DNA from: Streptomyces griseoviridis
GTDB taxonomy: Bacteria; Actinomycetota; Actinomycetes; Streptomycetales; Streptomycetaceae
DNA length: 64,000 bases
Reading direction: 5' to 3'
Assembly: GCA_014649155.1 (NCBI GenBank)
Contig: BMSM01000011.1
Coordinates: 124,001-188,000, forward strand
The position numbers were made by a program, and so were the translations under genes. How positions within the stretch are numbered: position 1 is the stretch's first letter; the number at the start of each line of letters is the position of its first letter. This document shows positions 1 through 9,400 of the stretch, piece after piece. The notes below the pieces were generated by a model. That model was not told the origin of the DNA and made no database searches. It worked only from the letters and a program-made list of their open reading frames with translations.

Positions 1-561
1 CCGTCGAACGGGCCTCACGGGGGCGCGGGTTGTCGGATTTGCCTTCTCTGTAAAGCCTCAGGCTATGCACGCCATTCCCGGCGGAGCCGTGGAGGACTCA
101 TGATCTCCGTGTGAGTTTGCTCACTGAGCAAGGGGCAAAGCGGTCAAAGCAGGCCGGCACCCGGTGACCATGAAACGGACATTGTCCCCTTGAAGCGCCC
201 ATTCCGCTCCTGATCATGGCGACTGGGACACCCGTCACGGACCGATGACTCGTGGCCATACGTCCGTTTTGCCACCGAGCACTCTCTACGTCCGGTGATC
301 CGGCCCTCACAAGCTGTCACGCCGGTCACGGGCTGTCCCATGGCCCTTGTTGGAGATCCTGCACTGTGCTGGAATTCCACGGACCGCCGCGGGATCGAGC
401 CGGCACAGGGGGCGCAGCGAAGCGCCGCGTGGCGGCGAGAGGGGGAGCCGGCGCCGGTTACTCACGACCATCAGGGGGCGTATTCAGGGCGCTCCCAAGA
501 CGCCGACACCGTGCCCCGCCGTTCACGCGGTGGGGCGCCTGGTCCAGAGGTTGCGACGCTA
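1..561. other. Intergenic region upstream of the first conservon
   Basis: No convincing coding region is visible on either strand. Open frames here lack a ribosome site and the usual GC-rich third positions. There is a 5-4-5 inverted repeat GTGAG-TTTG-CTCAC at 111-124, a possible operator. A GGAGG at 91-95 sits before a four-codon frame (ATG at 100), which is probably chance. The promoter of the conservon operon should lie in this stretch, but I cannot place it. Confidence 0.5.
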
Positions 562-3500
562 GTGCAGGGACGTTTCAAGAGGGATGGCAGCGCTTCGGCG
601 GAGCCGGAGCCGCAGGGTGGGACTGGCCCCATGACAGGCAGCTCCTCTCCCCAGCACGCCCAGCACGCCCAAAAGGCTGCCCCGGGCCCGGCCGCGTCCG
701 GTGCCGGCGGCGAGCGCACCGGCCGCGGCGGACCGTCGGCGGCGCCCGCCGCGGAGAGCCAGGCGCCCGCGGCGAAACCGCCCAAGGGGCCGAGCGGGCC
801 GGGGTCGCGCATGGCGCTGCGCAACTGGCGGATCTCCACCCGACTGGTGTCGCTGCTGGCGCTCCCGGTGGTCGCGGCCACCTCACTGGGCGCCCTGCGC
901 ATCACCCAGTCCATGGACGACATCCAGCAGCTCGACAACATGAAGCTGCTGACCGAGATGACCGCCCGCGCCACCGAGCTGGCCGCCGCCCTCCAGGAGG
1001 AGCGCGACAAGTCCGCCGGTCCGCTGGCGCACCACTCGACCTCCAGCGCGACCGCGGTGAAGGGCGACCGGGAGAAGACCGACCGGGCCCTGGCCACCTT
1101 CCTCGACGGCTCCGAGGACATCGACGCGGCGAGCAAGGACGGCAACCTGCTGGGCGTCCGCGACACCGTCGTCGGTCTCGCCAGCCAGCTCAACAACCTG
1201 AGCAAGATCCGCAACTCGGCCTACGAGTCGCAGGACAACTCGACGCAGACCGTCGACGCCTACCACCGGCTGATCACCAGCCTCCTGGACCTCTCCCAGG
1301 ACATGGCCGAGGCGACCAGCAACCCCGACATGATCCAGCGCACCCGTGCGCTGGCCGCGTTCTCCTCCGCCAAGGAGTACGCCTCGGTCCAGCGCGCCGT
1401 GATCGCGGCGGCGCTGCCCGCGAGCAACACCACGCCCGGTGACCTCTCCGAGAACGACCGGCTGTACGCCCAGGCGGCGTCCGACAGCCAGGCGTCCGAG
1501 CTGCTGAGCTTCACCAGCATCTACGGGGACGACGCGGACGAGCTGCTCCAGCCCATCCAGGAGGGCAACCCGACCATCGAGTCGGCGGACAAGTACGCCG
1601 GCCGGGTCCTGGCCCAGCAGGACGCCATCAAGGAGATGGAGAAGCAGTCCTACCAGGACTGGCTGGACGACAGCTCGACCAAGATCGAGCAGATGACCAA
1701 GATCGAGCACACGCTGCTCGAGGACATGGAGCAGAAGGCGCGCGAGCTGCGCAGCGAGTCGGAGCGGGAGGCGATCCTCTCCGGCGCGCTGATCCTGATC
1801 GTGCTCGGCGTCTCGCTGGTCGGCGCGTTCGTCGTGGCCCGCTCCATGATCCGCTCGCTGCGCCGCCTGGAGGAGACCGCCACCAAGGTCGCCTCCGACC
1901 GCCTGCCCGAGCTGGTCAAGCAGCTCTCCGAGTCGGACCCGCAGGACGTGGACACCTCCGTGGAGTCGGTCGGTGTGCACTCCCGGGACGAGATCGGCAA
2001 GGTGGCCGCGGCCTTCGACGACGTGCACCGCGAGGCGGTCCGCCTCGCCGCCGAGCAGGCCCTGCTGCGGGGCAACGTCAACGCGATGTTCACCAACCTC
2101 TCGCGCCGCTCCCAGGGCCTCATCCAGCGTCAGCTCTCGCTCATCTCCGAACTGGAGTCCCGCGAGGCCGACCCGGACCAGCTCTCCTCGCTGTTCAAGC
2201 TGGACCACCTGGCGACGCGTATGCGCCGCAACGGTGAGAACCTCCTCGTCCTCGCCGGTGAGGAGCCCGGCCGGCGCTGGACCCGGCCGGTCCCGCTGGT
2301 CGACGTGCTCCGCGCCGCCGCCTCCGAGGTGGAGCAGTACGAGCGGATCGAGCTGGCCTCGGTGCCGACCACCGAGGTGGCCGGCCGGGTCGTCAACGAC
2401 CTCGTGCACCTGCTCGCCGAGCTGCTGGAGAACGCGACCTCGTTCTCCTCCCCGCAGACCAAGGTCAAGGTCACCGGTCACGCGCTGCCCGACGGCCGGG
2501 TCCTGATCGAGATCCACGACACCGGCATCGGCCTCTCCCCCGAGGACCTCGCGGCGATCAACGAGCGGCTGGCCTCGCCGCCGACCGTGGACGTCTCCGT
2601 CTCCCGTCGCATGGGCCTGTTCGTGGTCGGCCGGCTGTCGCAGCGGCACGGCATCCGCATCCAGCTCCGCCCGTCCGACTCCGGTGGTACGACCGCGCTG
2701 GTCATGCTGCCCGTCGATGTCGCCCAGGGCGGCCGCAAGCCGCAGGGCAAGCCCGGTCAGCCCGGCGTGGGCGGTCCCGCCGCCGCGCAGGCCGCGGCCG
2801 GTGCCGCGGCGGCCCGGCGGACGGGCGGTGGTCAGGGCGGTCCCGGCGGCGGCGTGCCCGGCGCGGGTGCCCCCGGTGCCGGACGGCTCGCCACCGGAGC
2901 GGGCCCGCGGGCCGCGCTCCCCGGCCGGGACGGCGGACGCCCCGGCGGGCCGGGCGGCTCCGGCGCTCCGGGCGGCGCGCGCGGACCGCAGTCCCCCCAG
3001 CCCCAGCAGTCCCCGCAGCACCAGTCCCCGCAGGGCCGTCCGGCCCCGGCGGGCGCGGGTGCCGGCCAGGTGCCGGGCGTCCCGCAGGGCCTCCAGGCCG
3101 CGGGCCTCGACGCGCCGCAGGGCCAGGACGTCTTCGGCGGCGGCCCCTCCCCCGAGGACGGGCAGAACCGCCAGCAGGGGCCGGCGGCCCCGCAGCGCGG
3201 GCACCGCAAGGGCGGCTCCGGCGGCGACGCCGGACAGGGCCGTCGTCCGCAGCTGCCGCCACGCGGCGGACCCCGGGCCGAGCTGCCCGGCGGCACCCCG
3301 CAGCCCCGCGTGCCGAGCTGGAGCGACGAGAACGCCCGGCCGGCCGTGGACCGCGCCTCGCTGGACGCCCCGCGCGGCCACGAGGAGCCGGACGTCGCCC
3401 GGACCGCGCCGGTCCCCCGCGTCGACGACCGGCAGGGCCCGGCGGCGACCGCCGAGATGCCGGTGATCGGCCGGTTCGACGAGCGCGAGAACCCCGCCAC

Positions 3501-4587
3501 CACCTCCGAGTTCGCCCGCCCCGACTTCGACGCCCCCGGGGACCGCTTCGGCCGCCCCGGCGGCCAGAACGGGGCCCAGGACAACGGCGGCTTCGTCCGG
3601 TCCGACGTCTTCGGCACGCCGGCCGCTCCGGCCGACCAGGGCCGGTACGCCCCGGCGCAGGGTTACGACGACGGCTCCACCGGGCAGCACGGTCTGCCGG
3701 GCCGCCCCCAGGAGCCGGCCGGGTACGACCAGCGGGGCCAGGCGGGTCCCGGTCACTACGACCAGCAGGGCCAGGCCGGCACCGGCCGGTACGACCAGCG
3801 CGACCCCTCCGGCACCGGTCAGTACCCGGTCCCCGCCGGCCAGTACGACCAGCGGGGCCAGGCCCCCGAGGACGCGTACGCGTCCCAGGGCTACGACCGC
3901 CAGGACCTGTCCCGGCCGGGCCAGTACGACCAGCGGGACCCCTCCGGCACCGGTCAGTACCTGGCGCCCGCCGGCCAGTACGACCAGCGGGGCCAGGCCG
4001 GTCCCGACGCCTACGACCGCCAGAACCCGGCCGCGACCGGCCAGTTCGAGCGGCCGCAGCCCGGCGGCGACTTCGGCGGCCCGCTGCCGCAGCGCGCCGC
4101 GCGCCAGGAACCGGAGGCGCTGCCCCCGGCCACCGGCCCGGGTGACGGCCGTACGCCGCTGTTCGACACGCTGGAGACCAACTGGTTCCGCGGGGAACGG
4201 CGGGAGCGGCTGCGGGCCGAGGCCGCCGAGGCCCCGGAGCAGCGGCAGTCCCCGGAGGCGCCGCAGCCCGCGGCCCCCCAGCGTCCCGTCGCCTCTTCCT
4301 GGCGCAGCTCGCCCAACGACGAGCTGGTCCGGCAGGCCGAGCGTGTCCGGCAGCCGGCCGCGGGCGGCATCACCACCTCCGGCCTGCCGCGCCGGGTGCC
4401 CCGGGCGAACCTCGTCCCGGGCACGGCTCAGCAGCAGACTCACCAGAGCGGTCCGCAGGTCTCGCGCGCACCCGACGAGGTACGCGGCCGGCTGACCAAT
4501 CTCCGTCGGGGTATCGCACAGGGCCGTCAGGCGGGAAGCGGCCAGACCGGCAACTTCCCGAGGCCCACTCACCAGCAGGAGCGTTAG
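562..4587 (+). CDS. cvnA: Conservon sensor protein CvnA (nitrate/nitrite-sensing domain, HAMP, HATPase), copy 1
   Basis: Membrane sensor of a Streptomyces conservon, a histidine-kinase-like protein thought to signal to the small GTPase CvnD through CvnB and CvnC. The GTG at 562 is chosen because GAGG lies 11 nt upstream, the same arrangement as in copy 2, and the conserved family start VQGRFKRDG follows. About 1341 residues. A transmembrane helix near 92-112, a nitrate/nitrite-sensing-like extracellular domain to about 400, a second helix near 404-430 and HAMP. Then comes the H-box-like FKLDHLATRMRRNGENLL, an HATPase N box (LLAELLENATSF, near 615) and a G box (HDTGIGLS, near 650). The tail after about 716 is long, disordered and rich in Pro, Gly and Gln, with YDQRGQ-type repeats. 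It ends in a conserved block (SGLPRRVPRANLVPG). Its stop codon abuts the cvnB start. Confidence 0.93.
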   Translation: MQGRFKRDGSASAEPEPQGGTGPMTGSSSPQHAQHAQKAAPGPAASGAGGERTGRGGPSAAPAAESQAPAAKPPKGPSGPGSRMALRNWRISTRLVSLLALPVVAATSLGALRITQSMDDIQQLDNMKLLTEMTARATELAAALQEERDKSAGPLAHHSTSSATAVKGDREKTDRALATFLDGSEDIDAASKDGNLLGVRDTVVGLASQLNNLSKIRNSAYESQDNSTQTVDAYHRLITSLLDLSQDMAEATSNPDMIQRTRALAAFSSAKEYASVQRAVIAAALPASNTTPGDLSENDRLYAQAASDSQASELLSFTSIYGDDADELLQPIQEGNPTIESADKYAGRVLAQQDAIKEMEKQSYQDWLDDSSTKIEQMTKIEHTLLEDMEQKARELRSESEREAILSGALILIVLGVSLVGAFVVARSMIRSLRRLEETATKVASDRLPELVKQLSESDPQDVDTSVESVGVHSRDEIGKVAAAFDDVHREAVRLAAEQALLRGNVNAMFTNLSRRSQGLIQRQLSLISELESREADPDQLSSLFKLDHLATRMRRNGENLLVLAGEEPGRRWTRPVPLVDVLRAAASEVEQYERIELASVPTTEVAGRVVNDLVHLLAELLENATSFSSPQTKVKVTGHALPDGRVLIEIHDTGIGLSPEDLAAINERLASPPTVDVSVSRRMGLFVVGRLSQRHGIRIQLRPSDSGGTTALVMLPVDVAQGGRKPQGKPGQPGVGGPAAAQAAAGAAAARRTGGGQGGPGGGVPGAGAPGAGRLATGAGPRAALPGRDGGRPGGPGGSGAPGGARGPQSPQPQQSPQHQSPQGRPAPAGAGAGQVPGVPQGLQAAGLDAPQGQDVFGGGPSPEDGQNRQQGPAAPQRGHRKGGSGGDAGQGRRPQLPPRGGPRAELPGGTPQPRVPSWSDENARPAVDRASLDAPRGHEEPDVARTAPVPRVDDRQGPAATAEMPVIGRFDERENPATTSEFARPDFDAPGDRFGRPGGQNGAQDNGGFVRSDVFGTPAAPADQGRYAPAQGYDDGSTGQHGLPGRPQEPAGYDQRGQAGPGHYDQQGQAGTGRYDQRDPSGTGQYPVPAGQYDQRGQAPEDAYASQGYDRQDLSRPGQYDQRDPSGTGQYLAPAGQYDQRGQAGPDAYDRQNPAATGQFERPQPGGDFGGPLPQRAARQEPEALPPATGPGDGRTPLFDTLETNWFRGERRERLRAEAAEAPEQRQSPEAPQPAAPQRPVASSWRSSPNDELVRQAERVRQPAAGGITTSGLPRRVPRANLVPGTAQQQTHQSGPQVSRAPDEVRGRLTNLRRGIAQGRQAGSGQTGNFPRPTHQQER
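3790..3999 (+). repeat. Imperfect 75-bp direct repeats inside cvnA copy 1
   Basis: Positions 3790-3864 and 3925-3999 are near-identical copies with a period of 135 bp, differing at only a few bases. They encode segments of the form YDQRDPSGTGQY followed by PAGQYDQRGQ. Shorter YDQ-GQ units flank them from about 3720 to 4050. The repeats lie in the disordered cytoplasmic tail of the sensor and stay in frame. Confidence 0.8.
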
Positions 4588-5010
4588 TTGAGCCCGATGA
4601 GCCAGGCGGCACAGAACCTCAACTGGTTGATCACGAATTTCGTGGACAACACCCCCGGGGTGTCCCACACCGTCGTCGTGTCCGCCGACGGACTCCTTCT
4701 GGCGATGTCCGAAGGCTTCCCGCGCGACCGCGCCGACCAGCTCGCGGCCGTCGCCTCGGGGCTGACCTCACTCACGGCCGGGGCCTCCCGGATCTTCGAG
4801 GGCGGCAACGTGGCGCAGACGGTCGTGGAGATGGAACGCGGGTTCCTCTTCCTCATGTCCGTCTCGGACGGCTCGTCCCTGGCGGTGCTCGCCCACCCGG
4901 AGTGCGACATCGGCCTGGTCGGCTACGAGATGGCGCTCCTGGTCGACCGCGCGGGCGCGGTACTCACCCCCGACCTGCGCGCCGAACTCCAAGGAAGTCT
5001 GCTCCACTGA
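4588..5010 (+). CDS. cvnB: Conservon roadblock/LC7 protein CvnB, copy 1
   Basis: Roadblock/LC7-domain protein of 140 residues, the family that acts as a regulatory partner or GAP-like factor of small GTPases, here CvnD. A TTG start at 4588 follows the cvnA stop directly, with CAGGAG 6 nt upstream. The ATG at 4597 is the alternative, but its spacing of 15 nt is poor. The fold is visible in NWLITNFVDNTPGVSHTVVV, the serine-rich turn SADGLLLAMSEG and the LAVLAHPE strand. It differs from copy 2 at only a few residues. Bases 4681-4757 are identical to copy 2, including synonymous positions. Confidence 0.93.
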   Translation: MSPMSQAAQNLNWLITNFVDNTPGVSHTVVVSADGLLLAMSEGFPRDRADQLAAVASGLTSLTAGASRIFEGGNVAQTVVEMERGFLFLMSVSDGSSLAVLAHPECDIGLVGYEMALLVDRAGAVLTPDLRAELQGSLLH

Positions 5011-5121
5011 TCGGCCCCGGCACCACCCGTCTCACCAAATCACCGTCCGGCCGCCACAATCCCCCCACCGGCCACCCCAGACGGCTTGACTTATCGACAT
5101 GCCGCCCCGCCCGGAGGACCC

Positions 5122-5520
5122 ATGACCCCGCCCACCGCCTCTCATGATCCGTACGCGGAACCGTACGAGGACGAGGGCGACCAGCCGCTGGTACGTCCGT
5201 ACGCGATGACCGGCGGCCGGACCCGGCCCCGCTATCAGCTCGCCATCGAGGCGCTGATCAGCACGACGGCCGACCCGGCAGCGCTGATGGGGCTGCTCCC
5301 GGAGCACCAGCGCATCTGCCACCTGTGCCGTGAGGTCAAGTCGGTGGCCGAGGTGTCGGCCCTGCTGGCCATGCCGCTGGGCGTCGCCAGGATCCTGGTC
5401 GCCGACCTCGCGGAGGCGGGCCTGGTCGCCATCCATCAGCCGGGCGGCGACGAGAACAACGGCGGCGCGCCGGACGTGACACTGCTCGAAAGGGTGCTCA
5501 GTGGACTTCGCAAGCTCTGA
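5122..5520 (+). CDS. cvnC: Conservon DUF742 protein CvnC, copy 1
   Basis: DUF742 protein of 132 residues, the third conservon component. It has a winged-helix-like body (RICHLCREVKSVAEVSALL, then LGVARILVADLAEAGLVAIH) after the family signature VRPYAMTGGRTRPRY. The ATG at 5122 has GGAGGA 3 nt upstream. An in-frame TTG at 5086 has no such site. The last 20 bases overlap the start of cvnD, so translation is probably coupled. Its N-terminal extension is much shorter than in copy 2. The family is presumed to bridge CvnA/CvnB and the GTPase; its biochemical role is not established by the sequence. Confidence 0.92.
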   Translation: MTPPTASHDPYAEPYEDEGDQPLVRPYAMTGGRTRPRYQLAIEALISTTADPAALMGLLPEHQRICHLCREVKSVAEVSALLAMPLGVARILVADLAEAGLVAIHQPGGDENNGGAPDVTLLERVLSGLRKL

Positions 5521-6076
5521 CGGGGGTCGGGCGACGACCTCCGCCAAGATCGTGGTGGCCGGCGGCTTCGGCGTGGGCAAGACCACGTTCGTCGGCGCCG
5601 TCTCCGAGATCAACCCGCTGCGCACCGAGGCCGTCATGACGTCCGCCAGCGCGGGCATCGACGACCTGACCCACACCGGGGACAAGACGACCACCACGGT
5701 CGCCATGGACTTCGGCCGCATCACCCTCGACCAGGACCTGATCCTCTACCTCTTCGGCACGCCCGGCCAGGACCGCTTCTGGTTCATGTGGGACGACCTC
5801 GTGCGCGGCGCCATCGGCGCGGTGGTGCTGGTCGACACCCGCCGGCTCGCCGACTGCTTCCCGGCCGTCGACTACTTCGAGAACAGCGGGCTCCCCTTCG
5901 TCGTGGCCCTCAACGGGTTCGACGGGCAGCAGCCGTACCAGCCCGACGAGGTGCGCGAGGCCCTCCAGATCGGGCCCGACACCCCGATCATCACGACCGA
6001 CGCCCGGCACCGGGCGGACGCCAAGTCCGCGCTGATCACCCTGGTCGAGCACGCGCTGATGGCCCGGTTGCGGTAA
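5501..6076 (+). CDS. cvnD: Conservon small GTPase CvnD, copy 1
   Basis: Small GTP-binding protein of 191 residues, the output switch of the conservon. The P-loop GGFGVGKTT lies at residues 21-29, a G3-like motif FGTPGQDR follows, and the G4 position reads LNGFD, the form typical of this MglA/Rab-like family. The GTG start at 5501 lies inside cvnC, and its ribosome site (GAAAGG) is within cvnC codons. Bases 5669-5821 are identical to copy 2 over 153 bp. The gene closes the operon cvnA-cvnB-cvnC-cvnD and is followed by a hairpin. Confidence 0.93.
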   Translation: MDFASSDGGRATTSAKIVVAGGFGVGKTTFVGAVSEINPLRTEAVMTSASAGIDDLTHTGDKTTTTVAMDFGRITLDQDLILYLFGTPGQDRFWFMWDDLVRGAIGAVVLVDTRRLADCFPAVDYFENSGLPFVVALNGFDGQQPYQPDEVREALQIGPDTPIITTDARHRADAKSALITLVEHALMARLR

Positions 6077-6120
6077 CGATCAAGTCGACAACGGCATACG
6101 GAAGTTGCCGTAGGCCCGCT

Positions 6121-6154
6121 GGAGCCGGTTGTGTCCTTGCACACGACCGGCTCC
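6121..6154 (+). terminator. Terminator-like hairpin after conservon 1
   Basis: A 14-bp stem with one G-T wobble (GGAGCCGGTTGTGT pairs with ACACGACCGGCTCC) around a six-base loop, 44 bases after the cvnD stop. There is no long T run, as is usual for Streptomyces terminators. Confidence 0.7.
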
Positions 6155-6372
6155 GGCGTTCATAACGTTTCGGCAGAGGAATCGGGTGACACGGCCACGC
6201 GTCGCGCACATCCGGTCTCACTGTGCGCACGAACGTTCCGGCTTTTGACGCCCCTCGCTCTTTATGACCGTTTTATCTGGGGCTTACATCACAGGTAATC
6301 GTCCCGTCACACTGTTTGGAAGAGCGCTGGTCGTCGTGCTGGAATGCCAGAACTGCCCAATGGTCATGGACG

Positions 6373-6402
6373 TACTCATCAGTAATACGTACGTGATGAG
6401 TA
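6373..6402 (+). promoter_or_regulatory. Inverted repeat upstream of conservon 2; the rest of 6077-6471 is non-coding
   Basis: TACTCATCA at 6373-6381 and TGATGAGTA at 6394-6402 form a perfect 9-bp inverted repeat with a 12-base spacer, about 70 bp before the second cvnA start. It could be an operator or a 5' UTR stem. The rest of 6077-6471 holds the conservon 1 hairpin and presumably the promoter of conservon 2. I see no gene there. Confidence 0.5.
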
Positions 6403-6471
6403 GGAGACGTACTGGGTTCTGAGACGATGCGGCACGAGTCAGGTGCCGACCGCCGAGAGGTTGTTGGTCGA

Positions 6472-9400
6472 GTGAGGCGAAGCAAGAACAGTCCCGAGCC
6501 GTCGTCGGCCCGGGGCAACTTCACCCCGCCGCCGCGCACAGCGGCGCCCGCCCCCGTGCCCGGTCCGCACCCCACGCCCGCCCCGGCGCCGAGCGGCGGC
6601 CGGCTCTCGCCCCGCAACTGGCGGGTGCGCACGCGCCTCAACGCCATCCTGCTCATACCCGTCCTGGTCGGCCTCGTGATGGGCGGCTTCCAGGTGAAGG
6701 GCTCGATCGACACCTGGCAGGACGCCGAGGACGCCGAGAGCACCGCGAAGCTGGTCCAGTCCTCCCTCACCTACGCCAACGCCCTCTACAACGAGCGGGA
6801 CGTCTCCGCCGCCCCGCTGCTCCAGGGCAAGGACGACGACGAGGCCGTCACCGAGGCGCGCAAGGCCACCGACCGGGCGGCCGACGCCTTCGACGCGGCG
6901 GCCCGGAACATGCCGGCCAAGGCGGGGCTCGAACGCCGGCTGGAGCAGTTCCGCGAGGTCGAGCCCGACCTCCAGACGCTGCGCGCCGCGGCGTACACCG
7001 CCAAGCTCAAGGGCGTGCAGACCGAGGAGGGCTACGTCGCCGTCGCCCACCCGCTGATGGAGTTCGCCAACGAACTCGGCCTGGGCACCGGCAACATCAC
7101 CTCCTACGGCCGTACCGTCTACGCGATCGGCCTGACCAAGGCGTCGCTCTCGCTGGAACGCTCCATCGGCATGCACATGCTGACCAAGCCGGGCCCGGAG
7201 CCCAGCCACCTGGCCAGCCAGCGCGTCGCGCTCTCCTCCTACGCCTACCTGGAGAAGATCGCCGTCGAGGAGTACATCGGCGGCGGCACCGAGGCGGACG
7301 CCAAGAAGCTGGAGGACGCCGAGGCGCGGATCACGGCGGACGGCGCGGCGCTCGCCAAGGAGGCCGCGGCCAAGGACCCGGACTACGTGGCACCGCCGAC
7401 CGACCCGACCACGATGGTCTCCGAGCTGGCCCAGCTCGACTCCACCGACGCCTCGGCCCGCGCCGCCCTCGCCCAGCAGGGCATCACGCCGGCCAACTGG
7501 TGGGCGGTGAACACCCTCAAGTTCGACGCCTACCGCGCGATCGAGTCGGACATGGCCGACAAGGCCGTGAGCGAGGCGTCCGCCATCGCCGACGACGCCG
7601 AGCAGGACGCCTACATCACCGGCGCCATCGTGGTGATCGCGCTGCTCGCCGCGTTCATCCTGGCCGGCATGGTCGCCCGGCAGATGAGCCGCAACATGCG
7701 CCAGCTGCGCAACGCGGCCTTCGGCGTCGCCGAGCAGCGGCTGCCGATGCTGGTCGACCAGCTCTCCCGTACCGACCCCGGCCGCGTCGACACCCGTGTG
7801 ACGCCCATCCCGATCACCACCACCGACGAGATCGGCGAGGTCGCCCGCGCCTTCGACCAGGTGCACCGCGAGGCGGTCCGGCTCGCCTCCGAGCAGGCCC
7901 TGCTGCGGGGCAACATCAACGCGATCTTCACCAATCTCTCGCGCCGCAACCAGTCGCTGATCGAGGGCCAGCTGACCCTCATCACCGACCTGGAGAACAA
8001 CGAGGCCGACCCGGACCAGCTGGAGAGCCTCTTCCGCCTGGACCACCTGGCGACCCGCATGCGGCGCAACGGCGAGAACCTCCTCGTCCTCGCCGGCGAG
8101 GAGCCCGGCCGCCGCTGGGACCAGCCGGTCCCGCTGGTCGACGTGCTGCGCGCCGCCTCCTCCGAGGTGGAGCAGTACGAGCGCATCGAGCTGTCGGGGG
8201 TGCCGGAGGCCGAGATCCACGGCCGCGCCGTCACCGACCTCGTCCACCTGCTGGCCGAGCTGCTGGAGAACGCCACCACGTTCTCCTCCCCGCAGACCAA
8301 GGTCCGGGTCACCGCGACCCGGCTGCCCGACGGCCGCGTGATGATCGAGATCCACGACAAGGGCATCGGCCTGACCGCCGAGGACTTCGCCGACATCAAC
8401 CACAAGCTGGCCAACCCGCCGACCGTGGACGCCGCGATCTCCCAGCGCATGGGCCTGTTCGTGGTCGGCCGGCTCTCCGACCGGCACGGCATCCGGGTCC
8501 AGCTCCGCCCCTCCGGCGAGCAGGCCGGCACCACCTCGCTGGTCATGCTCCCGGACGCCATCACGCACGGCGGCGGCGGCGAGACCCCGGTGCAGCGCGA
8601 CGACTTCACCGTCTCGCAGATCATCCCCGAGCAGCAGTTCCAGGGCGAGAACTTCGGCGGGCAGCAGCAACAGCCGCTGCGCACCGCCGCCGAGCTGGGC
8701 TTCGACGACAGCCGGTACGCGGAGGTCCCCGACGACATCCGCGGCCTGGACCCGGTCGGCCGCTCCCTGATGCGCGAGGAGCGCCGCGCCGCACGGGAGT
8801 CCCAGGCCCAGCCCGGCACCGGGCAGCAGCCCGCCGACGGCCAGCCGGCGCCGTACCAGGACCCGTACGCGGGGGCGCGGCAGGGGTACGACCAGGGCTA
8901 CCCGCAGGGGTACGACCAGGGTTACGACCAGCAGAGCCGGCAGACCCAGCAGACGCCGTACCCCGGCCAGGAGCAGCCCGCGTACGACCCGGCCCAGCAG
9001 CCGGCGGCGTACGGCGAGGGGTACTACGCGCCGGACGGCGGTCTGCCGCAGGGCGACGCCTACGGCACCTCCCCCGACGCCGGTTACCCGCAGGCCGGGT
9101 ACACGGAGGCCGGTCTGCCGGAGCGTCCGGTGCGCGGCGGCGGGGTCCAGGACGACTGGCCGCGGCAGGACGGCTACCAGAACGGCTACCCGGCCCAGTA
9201 CCCTGCTCAGACCCCCGATGCGCAGCCCGCGCAGGCCACCGACGTGGGCGAAGCCGACCGCGTAGGCTTCGACCGTCCGGGGCCGGCTCCGTCCGCCGCC
9301 CACGAGCTGACCGACGCCGGGCTCCCGCGCCGCGGTTCCGCCGCGGGCGGCGCGCACCGCGCGTCCCCGGAGTCGCCGGCGTCCGCCCCCGAGGGCGAGG

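Noticed and set aside
100-114. Four-codon frame (ATG ATC TCC GTG TGA) behind GGAGG
   Set aside because: Too short to judge, no nearby attenuator hairpin or regulated gene start. Probably chance.
883-4668. Very long open frame on the minus strand antisense to cvnA copy 1
   Set aside because: Typical antisense shadow of a GC-rich gene; translation is low complexity and Leu/Gly/Arg-rich with no family features.
6241-6290. TTGACG-like -35 element before conservon 2
   Set aside because: No -10 box at 16-19 bp spacing was found, so a promoter was not called.
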